DNA of 64,000 nt from Anoplolepis gracilipes. Its lineage: Eukaryota; Arthropoda; Insecta; Hymenoptera; Formicidae. A program made the translations under genes and the position numbers. The DNA lies in contig NC_132980.1 of assembly GCF_047496725.1 (NCBI RefSeq), positions 2,113,001-2,177,000 on the forward strand, given 5' to 3'. The notes under the pieces are model-generated. The model was given only the letters and a program-made list of their open reading frames with translations, ran no database searches and was not told the DNA's origin. This document shows positions 12,004 to 21,267 of the stretch, one piece after another. How positions within the stretch are numbered: the stretch's first letter is position 1; each line of letters opens with the position of its first letter.

Positions 12004-12085
12004 ATACATTGGTGGCGAAGTATGGTTCAGTTGCGCCGTCGCGAAAGGCGGCAAAGTATGGTACTGGTGCGCCGTCGCGAAAGGG
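12004..12085. repeat. Duplicated right terminus of the piggyBac
   Basis: GCGCCGTCGCGAAAGG occurs twice, at about 12034-12049 and 12069-12084, each preceded by AGTATGGT-type sequence. The true end is the outer copy beside TTAA; the inner copy is an extra terminal inverted repeat. Confidence 0.8.
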
Positions 12086-13649
12086 TTAAATTTGACATTC
12101 TAATATTATGTTGCATAGCAACCGCTAAGTTGAACTAAACTTTAACATTTAAACCCGGGACCGAGTCAATTGACTATTAATCTAATGTTTCAAAAAACTT
12201 TTTGTAGGCATTATGATCGTCATAATGTAACTACAATGCTTTTCAACGCTTATTATTTCTTGGTGTTGCACGATGAGCAATTAATCAATTCAACGGTTGA
12301 AGGCGAGAATTTTCGACCACCGACCTGCAATCCGAGTACTCGATTCCATATTTTTCTGGTCAATTTTTCGCATTGAGATTGTGTATTATTATTATTTAAC
12401 AACATTGCAAGAATTGTCCAATGATTGATACGAACTTCGAAACTAACTAGAAAGGTAGCCTGCTTCCAACCGTATCTCAACAGGAACAGAGAATATATTA
12501 ATTCTGTTATTTTCCCTGAATAATTAATTATACATTGAGAACAAATAAATCATTTCGAAAAAATAAGAGCATTACATTGCTATATCTATTTTAGAACTGC
12601 TATTTTAAAATTAATATGATTATTGGATAATATGATTATATGCAAATTGGAATAGATTATATGCACTTAGTGTGTTTAGGAGTAATGAAACGACTTTTTC
12701 AGTTTTGGACTAAAGGATTTAAAAATTTACGCCTCTCTAAAGATCATCAAAACTACCTTTTTGAAACATTATTATCGTTGAAAACATCCATTCCATATGA
12801 ATTTTCGCGATTGTTACGCAATTTATATGAAGTGGACAAATGGAAAGCCACAGAATTAATATTATTTTTATTGTATATTGGCCCAGTAATTCTGAAGTCA
12901 GTGATGTCTGCAAAATATCATGAACATTTTCTCAATTTAAGTGTAATCATAAGAATTTTATACTATCCTGAATTATATTTTACATTAAATAAATATGCTC
13001 ATTCATAATCTATTAATTTATTTGATTCATTATTATGAGGCTTTCTATGGTCGACAATATATGTCATATAATATCCATAACTTAACACAGCTAATTAAGT
13101 AAAGACTTTTGGATGTTTGGATAAATTTAACTGTTTTTCGTTTGAGAACTATTTAAAAATTTTAAAATTAAAGTGAAAAATTCACCTAAATCTCTTGAAC
13201 AACTAGTTAATCGAATTAAAGAAAAAATCTATATCCAAATGTACAAGAATTTGATAAATCATATCCAATTATTCATTATTCTAAACTTAAATCTACAATT
13301 TCTTTGGTAGATTTTCAAGAATTCACAATTTCTTTTAAAAAACCAAATAATGTATGTTTGTTGAAAGATAATTCAATTTTAATAATAAAGAAAATATTTA
13401 TGTCAAACAAAATTTTGAATTTTTGTGATCAATTTATTGCAACAGGACCATTGTTTATGAAACCATGTAGCTTAAAAAATTTAAACATTTCTGTAATTAA
13501 TGATTCTACTACCATTGTTAATGATGTAATAATTCCTTTTTCACAAACACGAGGAAAATATGTTAAATTAACTTATTCTGATCGTGAAAAAAAGTGATAA
13601 TTCCTCTAATACATCATTCAAATTAATTATATTATATTGTAATAATTTT

Positions 13650-14470
13650 TAATGATATTAAATATTCTAAATGTTAAATCATAACATAAATATAATCGAA
13701 AATTTACATTTATGTATTATTTTTCATATATTTGAAATAATAAAAATTATAATTATTTTTATTTATACACAAATTCAACAACGTACGTTAAACACAAAAT
13801 ATACAAAATATATTTTATTTATTCAAATTTATATACCACTTTTTTATATACTTTCATAGTGGTGTCGCTATTAATATGTGCATCGTTCTCTTTTAGTTCC
13901 AGCTTTGAAAGTAAAGTAAGTACGACAGGTTTAAAATTGTTGTTTATATATTTAAAACTATTTTTCGTAAATAACCAATTATATTTTGACTATAGTCTCT
14001 ATTTAAAATATATATGTAAAATTACCAATAGTTTGATTAATTTTATTTAATAAATCTCGAAAAACTTAAAAATACATTTAGTACATTTAGTACATTTCAT
14101 AACCTATATCTTTTATTTTGTCTATTTTGATAAAAAATGTTTATAAAAAATTTCATTATTAAAAAAATAATATTACTTGAATTAATTATTATCTTTTATA
14201 TTAAAATATGCATTATTTTTTATATTGAAATATTAAAACAAATGCAATACTTGAATATTTTTCTTAATGTAAAATAATATATCGTAAGAATGACTTCAGT
14301 GGGTACCTTAATTATTACATTATTACATTACATACACACGTTACATTCTGGAAGACGGTGGTCGCTCACGTAAGCTTTAGCGCTGTTAGCGCTTACGTAG
14401 TTGATAGTTATGTCACGCAAGGACGATCGCGCTGCTTTCAATATGTATAAGTAATACAAATTTTTCTGCA
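13650..14470. other. AT-rich DNA without a supported gene
   Basis: Only short ORFs of low complexity are present. A small GC-richer hairpin (ACGTAAGC...GCTTACGT) lies at about 14368-14398. Confidence 0.5.
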
Positions 14471-14479
14471 CCTAGAATA

Positions 14480-14655
14480 ATGGCTTATGCGTTGTTCCAT
14501 TTTGTCATGATAATGTTGTATCTGAAGTCCCTAAAAATTGGCTTCAAAAAAAAGATGGCAATAATTATTTATGTTGGTGGCCACGAACGAATGTGAAGAA
14601 TGTACTATCTTTAAGGCTTCCAAGTAGTCACCAAGAAACTCTGATTTGACGGTGG
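14480..14655 (+). pseudogene. N-terminal fragment of an insect WL..N/CWWP domain protein
   Basis: ATG at 14480 starts MAYALFHF. After a one-base shift it continues as HDNVVSEVPKNWLQKKDG, then YLCWWPRTNVKN and SSHQET. The layout resembles the fragment at 57629-57859 (IVQFLKST, IWLTDNNS, CYWPKTT, YQSSWKK). This small N-terminal domain is common in insect repeat-associated proteins; I do not know its function. It lies upstream of the Harbinger nuclease, but no shared transcript is shown. Confidence 0.4.
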
Positions 14656-14948
14656 CGACAACTATAACTACAGTAGAAATGAGAACCAAATCATTATTGG
14701 TCTCTTTTTTTATCTTGCATTGACCGTGTTTAGCAGAACAAGCAGCTTTGCAACTGTTGCGAGATTTTTTGCTGAACGTTCATTAGCGGTTTATGATTTT
14801 CCAACATGTTTCTAAACAATCGCCATTTTTTCCAGCATATCATAAATAATCGTTCAGCATAAAAAGCACTAAACACTAAATCAGTATAGGTTATAACAAA
14901 TTATAATTAGATCATCAAAGTACATAGTTAACATGGAATGCAATAATA

Positions 14949-16425
14949 ATGTTAATGGATGATAATCTAGATATAATAAATATTGTTAATGTAATAATAG
15001 AAGAAAACCATGAATTAGAAGATCTTCAGGTACTAATTAGAAGGCGGAATGAAAGATGGCGTAATCAAGATTATTTCGAAATCACGATTTCTCGATATAT
15101 AGATACACTTTTTATTGAACATTTTAAAATGTTACAACGAACGTTTGAGGTACATATAAATATACATATATCTATCAGGATATACATAATGAACACACAC
15201 ACATACGCACGCACGCACACTTACATCGCTTATTCGCAAAATTAAACATTTTGAACGTAATTATAGCAATTAATGTAGTTGGTCCACTAATTAATGAAGA
15301 AGAAAATGCTAATGTAAGCGTAACAAAAAAATTGATGTTCACCATTTAGATGTTAACTAAACCAGAAAGCTTTTTAGCTGCAGGTAATAGATTTGGTTTA
15401 GTAAAAAGTAGTGGACATCAAATGTTTAAAAACGTTATAAATCCTTTGGCAATGTTAATGCCTGAATACATAAAATGGCCAAATGCAGCTTAGTGTCAAT
15501 TATCTAGTAATGTATGTTGTTTAAATGTATATATAATTTTTTTTCTAGTTTAAAAGTAAATAATCCTTTCCAATCACCTGTAATTTTAGATAGTTCAAAC
15601 TCGATCACATTTCCTGGCGTAATTAGGGCTATAGATGGATGTCATATACCACGCAAGTAGCCAAAAATAAATACTGTTGATTATTATAATAGAAAGGGAT
15701 TTCATTCTATTATATTGCAGAATAAAAATTATACATTTAAACTTTTTCTATTTTAATTACCTTAGTAATTACAGAATAAAATGCGCAATTAGTAAAATAC
15801 ATATGTATATAATAATTTATTTATATTAGAGATTTGATTATTATATAATAATAAGTAAATGCGTTAAATGTAAAAACAAATTATTTATAGGAGTTATGAC
15901 CATAGAGGACTATTTATAGATTGTTTTATTGGAATGCCAGGGCATATGCATGACGCTAGGGTTTTCAGTAACAGCCAATTATACTAACATATGACAAATG
16001 CAGAAGCATCTTTAATTCAAAATAATTTACATTTAATTGGAGATACATCCTATCCTCTGTTAAGTAATCTAATGACACCATTTAAAGAAAATGGTCATTT
16101 GATATGATCTCAGATTTCATACAATACAAAACTAAGTTCAATAAGATCTATTATTGAAGCAGCTTTTGAATTGTTATAAGTTAAGTTTAGAAGATTGAAA
16201 CATTTAGATATTTCTGATTTTGATTTAGGTAAAAATATGATCGCGGTTGCATGCGTATTACATAATTTTATTATTAATGGTGACAGAATATTTATAGAAG
16301 AAGAAAATTATATAGTTAATGCAGATATGGAAGTACCGCTAGATAATATGATAGATACATGATAGATGAAGAAAATCTTAAAGCTACTGAAAAGCGTAGA
16401 TATATTGTTCAGATATTATAGTTAG
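14949..16425 (+). pseudogene. Harbinger (PIF/HARBI1-like) nuclease, decayed
   Basis: The ORF from 14949 (MLMDDNLDIINIV...RRRNERWRNQDYFEI) resembles the N-terminus of HARBI1-like nucleases. Further on come KPESFLAAGNRFGLVKSS (about 15355-15410) and VIRAIDGCHIPRK (about 15620-15655, first catalytic Asp). YNRKGFHSIILQ and FIDCFIGMPGHMHDARVF (about 15915-15970, second Asp) follow, then SIRSIIEAAFELL (about 16135-16180, the Glu) and ACVLHNFII. Gaps at about 15150-15275, 15510-15550 and 15720-15890 begin or end with GT/AG-like borders and may be introns. Stops and small indels (for example before YDHRGLF) make it non-functional. No Myb-like partner ORF or clear terminal repeats were found. Confidence 0.85.
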
Positions 16426-16626
16426 TTATAAGTATTTCTTTTTATTTATTTGTTTTATTTAATATATAAAAAATACATATATTATTTTTTTATAGATGCT
16501 ATATAATAAAAATAAACTTTATAATGTTTTATAATAATCCATCAGTTTTAATTATAGTTTAGTTACTATATACCAAATGACAATTATATTTATTATGTTT
16601 TATGCTTTGCATACAAAAATAAAATT

Positions 16627-17074
16627 TGTTATGCCCGTCTACTCTAAGGTAGAATGGAGAAGGGATTCTGGCTGCTCAAAGGATTAGAACCCACGCACTA
16701 AAGAAAACACTCCGTACACTATCGTAAAAGAGTATATTTCGTCGACTACAATTATACAGTGGTTGCGCTTAATGCTTAGACTGACGACGACGCAAGGATC
16801 ATTGCGACGTCTTTATATATCTAATTTTTTGTAGGTGGGAAAGACGGTGGTCCTGATCGGAGCACGTATTGTTTTTATTGTCGCTTCCGCTTACACAGCA
16901 TCTTTCTGCCGTATTCTAATTGTCGTCACGTATGCTTATCTTTCTCAATATCCTTATTTACTCGTTCGTGATCCTTTTCTAAACTTTTATATTTAATATT
17001 TTTTACTTAATTCCTTCTTCCGTCCTTAATTCTTTCTACGAATTGTTAATATTTTGTCTGATCTGGCCGTGATA
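16627..17074 (-). mobile_element. LTR of errantivirus-like Gypsy element, antisense fragment
   Basis: It begins TGTTATGCCCGTCTACTCTA, which is the complement of the 3' end of the LTR at 49358-49812, and similarity runs the full length. Several substitutions separate the two copies, so it is an older or sister insertion. It lacks the rest of the element except the stretch at 17075-17233. Confidence 0.9.
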
Positions 17075-17233
17075 TCTTTCCCCCTTCGGAAAAAGAAAAT
17101 TAACTATCGGTGAATTTTCGTCTACTTTTAATTTTTTACAGAATTCTTTTGCGTTAATTTTATAATCGTTTCTTAACCGCTATTCTAGTATAATATCGCA
17201 GTATCGTCTATTCTATTACTAGTGTCTGTGCCT
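17075..17233 (-). pseudogene. Errantivirus env tail and polypurine tract, antisense fragment
   Basis: This is the complement of about 49205-49357 of the Gypsy copy below: the polypurine tract (CCCCCTTCGGAAAAAGAAAA here), untranslated sequence and the last codons of the env cytoplasmic tail. It ends abruptly at CTAGTGTCTGTG, where PLE coding sequence starts. Confidence 0.85.
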
Positions 17234-17234
17234 A

Positions 17235-18513
17235 GTCAACAAATTATCTAATTTACATATTGATAATGATTATGAGTTGTTTTCGCTAGATGTAATCTCA
17301 CTGTTCACTAACATCCCGATCAATTTAGCAATAGAAAGCATATCAAAGAGATGGCAATATATCACAAATAATTGCAACATCCCAGAATCAGAATTTTTAA
17401 CAGCAATAAACCTAGTCTTAAACTCTACATACTTTGTCTTCAATAACAAATTTTATCAACAAACTTTTGGCACACCAATGGGCTCCCCACTCTCTCCGAT
17501 CATCGCCGACATAGTCCTACAAGACATAGAGGAGAAAGCATTGACGTTATTGAATTTTACCCCTCCCATTTACTTCAGATACGTGGATGACATATTAATA
17601 TCGGTACCTCCAAAATTTATTGACGAGACATTGACAATTTTTAATTCTTTCCATAACAGAGTACAGTTCACTGTGGAAAAAAATGACCACAACAAAATTA
17701 ACTTTTTAGACCTAACACTCATTTTAATTAATAACCATCTAATATTTGACTGGTACCATAAGAACACATTCTCGGGTAGATATCTCAATTTCTATTCCCA
17801 ACATCCTAACAACCAAAAAAGAGGCACTGTAATAGGCTTAATTGATAGAGTATTCTTATTATCACATCCCATGTTCCATAAAAAGAATATCCAATTTATA
17901 ATAAAAATTTTACTGGACAACTCCTATCCAACCGATTTTATATTCAAAACAATTAACAACCGTATAAAGTTTTTAATTAACAATAGACCATCCGACAGAA
18001 AATTACAAACACCCAATAATAACTCATATTTCACAATTCCATATTTGCACACAGTAACTGATAAAATAAAGAATGCTCTAAAAGATGTCGACATCAGATT
18101 AGCCTACTACAGTATAAACAAAAACAACAAATTTATTAAGACACACAAAGATCCTATCCCTAGTCCCATGAAAACAAACGTGGTATACAAAATTAATTGT
18201 CTAAATTGCGACGCTTCTTATGTTGGTCAAACGGGCAGAAAGCTGAATACTAGGATAAAAGAACATAAGACCAACATAATGAAGCTCAATAACAACAAAT
18301 CAGTGATCACTGACCACCGCCTAACATACAATCATGACTTTGACTGGGACAATGCACAAATACTAGACAATGATTACACCCTATTACACAAAAAGACTGA
18401 TATCTGAAATGTTATACATTAAACGACAAATAAATAGCATAAATCTACAAACAGATATAGAATGTTTGCCAGCTATTTACGATGATATAATAAACAAACT
18501 GTCTAAGATCTAA
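17235..18513 (+). pseudogene. PLE reverse transcriptase plus GIY-YIG endonuclease, partial
   Basis: PLE proteins copy RNA into DNA and nick the target with a GIY-YIG nuclease. The open frame starts at the truncation (17235) and shows FSLDVISLFTNIP, then FGTPMGSPLSPIIADIVLQD and the catalytic FRYVDDILIS. NFLDLTL and WYHKNTFSGRYLNFYSQHP follow. The endonuclease starts with VVYKINCLNCDASYVGQTGR, then KLNTRIKEH. About 390 codons are open, against roughly 800 in complete PLEs, so the N-terminal half is missing. A one-base shift near 18395 moves the C-terminal tail (RLISEMLYIKRQINS...) into another frame, ending at 18513. The frame is otherwise well preserved, so this is a fairly young copy. Confidence 0.93.
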
Positions 18514-19065
18514 TGTCACCTATTTAACTCTTTCCATCTTAAATGTATTTTTCGCCCTTGAGCTCATTACCATCTATACCATCGGCATAACCACACGTTA
18601 AACATCAGTTGTCGCGATATATATATCATAGATTCAATAACACACAAACGGAATGCATATCCTGTAAGCTTTTTCTGAGTCACCACCATTATACACAAAC
18701 TAACGGTAAATTACTTTATTACAAACAGGTATTTATTATACTCATTTTACTAATACAGACTTAACCCCTCAATCTAACTGCATATCTCCCTCGGTCTGGA
18801 AACCTCGGAGAATTGCCTCGCGGGATTATTATGCAAGCCGTACAATAAAAGAGCCGAACAAGTTGGATCGTTTTATATATATGTAATTTATACAACTAAC
18901 ATGCGATAAATATGTACAGCGGTTCTAAGGCATTGATCCATTTAATCATGCGAATACGATCACGATTTTTAGTTCACACATGTCTTACGCCTTTATTATG
19001 CGATGTTTTCTCATTAATTTCGTTTTTATCTATTTATAATTCATTTATTTAATTTATATATTATG

Positions 19066-19094
19066 CTGAAGAGGATTCAAAACATGAATCGAAA
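19066..19094 (+). ncRNA. Hammerhead-like core motif in PLE 3' region
   Basis: CTGAAGA, one G, GATTC, loop AAAACAT, GAATC, GAAA. The five-base stem is perfectly paired. Sequence flanking the core could form a weak stem I (ATTATG with TATAAT about 40 nt later). The extra purine is the same as in the motif at 6781. Confidence 0.45.
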
Positions 19095-19382
19095 CGTTCA
19101 AATCTTTATTATAATTTCCGTCATTCTATAGAATGTTACTAATGTACTTAATGTCAATACAATTGCGACACATTACCTATATAAAAAACTTATAATTTTA
19201 TATTCACATCTCCTCGCTCCTATTGCCTCTTTCTTACTTACTTATTTATAAATAAATATATATTTTACAAAATGTCCTATGAAACATTCCAAGAATATTT
19301 TCAAGACCATTTTTCTCTTGAAGAATATTCATAAAATGTTTATAAGAATGTTTGGTGCGTATATGCAGGATAAATAAAGGAT

Positions 19383-19558
19383 AAAATAAAAATAAATAAT
19401 ATAATATAAATAATAATAAAATAAAAATAAAAAATGTAATATAAATAAGAGTAAAATAAAAATAAAGAATATAATATAAATAAGAATAAAATAAAAATAA
19501 AGAATATAATATAAATAATAATAAAATAAAAATAAATAATATAAATAAAATATAAGAT
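19383..19558. repeat. AT-rich minisatellite, about 46-bp unit
   Basis: About three and a half units of the form AATATAATATAAATAA(T/G)AATAAAATAAAAATAAA.. follow one another. Confidence 0.85.
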
Positions 19559-19588
19559 AAATTGTTATTATGACATTTTTGTTATTAG

Positions 19589-20018
19589 TATGCGGGCCCG
19601 TTCGTCGTTCTATCCAGTGATACCATTTCTGAGACTCTGCCCGCTGCCAGGCCGATATACGGCTCGTTCTCTGTGTGTGTACAGCAGCGGGTAGAGCTCA
19701 GAAATGGCATCACTGTCGAACCTTTCTTAAGGGTCGCGTGTATTACATGTGTGTCGTGTAAAAGAAAAGATAAGAGAATGAGAACCATGTCAAGTTGTAA
19801 GTATAAATTTAAATATATTATTCATTTTATTATACATATATTATACATATATTATACATATATATACAATTTCTTTTTCAGCAAATATCAAACAAAAAAC
19901 AAATCGAGGGAGATGTAAGAGCGGTAGCGTCGTCTACGCTACAAGCACAGAAGACGGCGTCTACGCTGCAAACGAGAGAGACGACATCGACGTTTCAAAA
20001 AGGACCACGGCCAAATAA
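19589..20018 (+). CDS. 3' exons of an unrecognised gene (two-exon spliced model)
   Basis: The exon at 19589-19796 follows an acceptor (TTTTTGTTATTAG) and ends at the donor GTAAGT. The next, 19882-20018, follows TTTCTTTTTCAG. The frame is open throughout the first exon (69 codons plus one base) and continues in phase for 45 codons to TAA, which overlaps an AATAAA. The last part reads KSGSVVYATSTEDG and NERDDIDVSKRTTAK. If translation begins inside the first exon, the ATG at about 19778 gives a small protein starting MRTMSSSN. No domain was recognised. The exon is clearly more GC-rich than its surroundings. It also contains a 30-bp inverted repeat, listed separately. No 5' exon was identified. 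Confidence 0.45.
19617..19713. repeat. 30-bp inverted repeat (hairpin) inside an exon
   Basis: 19617-19647 (GTGATACCATTTCTGAGACT, continuing CTGCCCGCTGC) pairs with 19684-19713 (GCAGCGGGTAGAGCTCAGAA, continuing ATGGCATCAC) with two substitutions and one bulge. The loop is 36 nt. Confidence 0.75.
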
Positions 20019-20374
20019 AATAGTTCAAAAGATTAGTTATTTATATAATTACGTACGCATGCGCACGCATGCACGCACGGACGCACGCACACACGCACAT
20101 TTATATTTTATGTATCTAAATGAATAAATAAATAAATTAAAATATGCATATATATATATATATATAATATGCATATGTGTATGTGTATATGTGCATATGT
20201 GTAATTGTTTATATTTATTTTTTAGTAAATTTATATACATACAAATGTGTATACATATACAAGGTGCCTAATGTTTTTTATTATATTTTTGCTGAAAATA
20301 AACGAAGCGGTATGACGAGCAATCAATAAAGATAGAAAAAGGCGGCAAAGGTACATGCAACCAGTGTATAAACT

Positions 20375-20576
20375 GTGTATATATTGGTCGCATGTACCTC
20401 AAACGCGTCCCCGACACCGGCACCGGTATACGTGACGTCGTACGCGGTACCACCGGCCTTCGCAGCATCAACGCCGGCGTACGCACCACCAGCTTTCTTA
20501 ACATACGCCTCACCAGCATATGCAAACATACAACTCAGCGAGCACTGCATCGGCGTACGTATCGCGGCCTTTCTAA
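20375..20576 (+). CDS. Cuticular-protein-like Ala/Pro/Tyr-rich exon, fragment
   Basis: The plus frame reads ILVACTSNASPTPAPVYVTS, then YAVPPAFAASTPAYAPPAF and LTYASPAYA. A short hydrophobic start followed by Ala-Pro-rich repeats with spaced Tyr is the look of low-complexity insect cuticle proteins. The block is strongly GC-rich against AT-rich flanks, a sign of selection on codons. The minus strand is also open (GGAYAGVDAAKAGG), so strand choice is uncertain. No upstream signal-peptide exon was secured, and the frame runs out soon after FLNKN. Confidence 0.35.
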
Positions 20577-20639
20577 ATAAAAATAAAAATATATTATATA
20601 TATGTAATTATAATTATATATAAATATATATACATATAT

Positions 20640-21260
20640 GATTATAACTTTTGTATCTTTTTTTCTACCTTTTAAGTTTGTGTGAAGTATTCATGATATA
20701 CATACATATAAACATATGTGTGTGTGTGTGTGTGTGTATATTAATTATATAATTATCGCGAGGAATCGATTCATATAAAAAAAATTAAAGTAGTTTCATT
20801 TAAAAAAACATAAATAATCTTCAAATGACTTTGAAAATCGCTTTTTAGGAAAAAGTCAGTAGCACCAATTTCTTTCTTTCTTTGAAATTCTATAATTTCT
20901 ATCGAAATCTTCTTTGTATATATACAAAGTATATATAAAACATCTCTTGTAAACAGATTTGTCAGACATCACAAAATTGAAAGTACTATATAAAACAGTA
21001 CTATATAAGACAGTACTAATAATATCTTATCGTTTATTTATATTATTTACACAATTGCACAATTATTTTTTTTTGCATAAGTATTTTAATTATATGATAT
21101 TTCTGTTTTTTTATTTGTTATTATGTTCTTAAGAGAGAAAATTTTATTTTAAGAATAAATTAAATTATTACTTTGATTATCACTATTATTTCAACATAAA
21201 TTAATTATTATTAATTAAATTTAAAAAATAGAAAGTTAAATATATATTTCCTTATATACA
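20640..21260. other. AT-rich intergenic DNA
   Basis: It contains a (TG)n run at about 20719-20738 and short A/T-rich direct repeats (AGTACTATATAA twice near 20990). No gene was seen. The 3' end of the Helitron must lie here, but its hairpin and CTRR end were not resolved. Confidence 0.5.
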
Positions 21261-21267
21261 TAATTTT

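Larger units (their letters stand above)
9761..12085 (+). mobile_element. piggyBac-family element with TTAA target sites
   Basis: TTAA lies immediately outside both ends, at 9757-9760 and 12086-12089. The terminal inverted repeats are CTCTTTCGCGACGG on the left and CCGTCGCGAAAGGG on the right. The length of 2325 bp is typical of the superfamily. The left subterminal region holds a short tandem array and the right end is duplicated; both are listed separately. Confidence 0.95.
9607..12391 (-). mobile_element. Retroposon-like insertion hosting a piggyBac
   Basis: TTATTTAACAA appears at 9596-9606 and 12392-12402, a candidate 11-bp target duplication on either side of material foreign to the transposase gene. 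The minus strand carries a hammerhead-like core and four AGGTTTATATAT-type units at its 3' end, resembling PLE tails. Its 5' part near 12310-12350 has a tRNA-like GGTCGGTGGTCGAAAATTC. No protein was recognised. The piggyBac at 9761-12085 was inserted into it later. The boundary call rests on one short duplication. Confidence 0.4.
7107..13597 (+). pseudogene. CACTA/Plavaka-like transposase gene, broken by nested insertions
   Basis: One decayed coding sequence survives in pieces. About 7340-7621 reads ITQKYINSLLKILRDCG, then LMQTPKNATREIAGG. About 7954-8150 reads ISNSSTSQFWPILVSI. About 9432-9600 reads VKETVCDASARAFITYAKNH and GCSKCMQKREYM. About 12640-13008 reads DYMHLVCLGVMKRLFQFW. 13304-13597 is C-terminal. 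The order and motifs match the minus-strand copy at 34.7-36.6 kb: LLKTP, NIDGLPLS, CD.PA.AF, C..C, then DYMHLVCLG. This insect protein family resembles TNP2-type (CACTA/Plavaka) transposases; that family assignment is from memory of its motifs. Insertions at 7622, 8161 and about 9607 interrupt it, and internal frameshifts are present. Confidence 0.65.
17235..19245 (+). mobile_element. Penelope-like retroelement, 5'-truncated
   Basis: It runs from PLE coding sequence fused to the env-tail fragment at 17234/17235, through the reverse transcriptase and endonuclease ORF, to a 3' untranslated region. That region carries a hammerhead-like motif and ends near CTATTGCCTCTTTCTTACTT, matching the 3' end of the copy at 5.6-6.95 kb. 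Confidence 0.85.
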
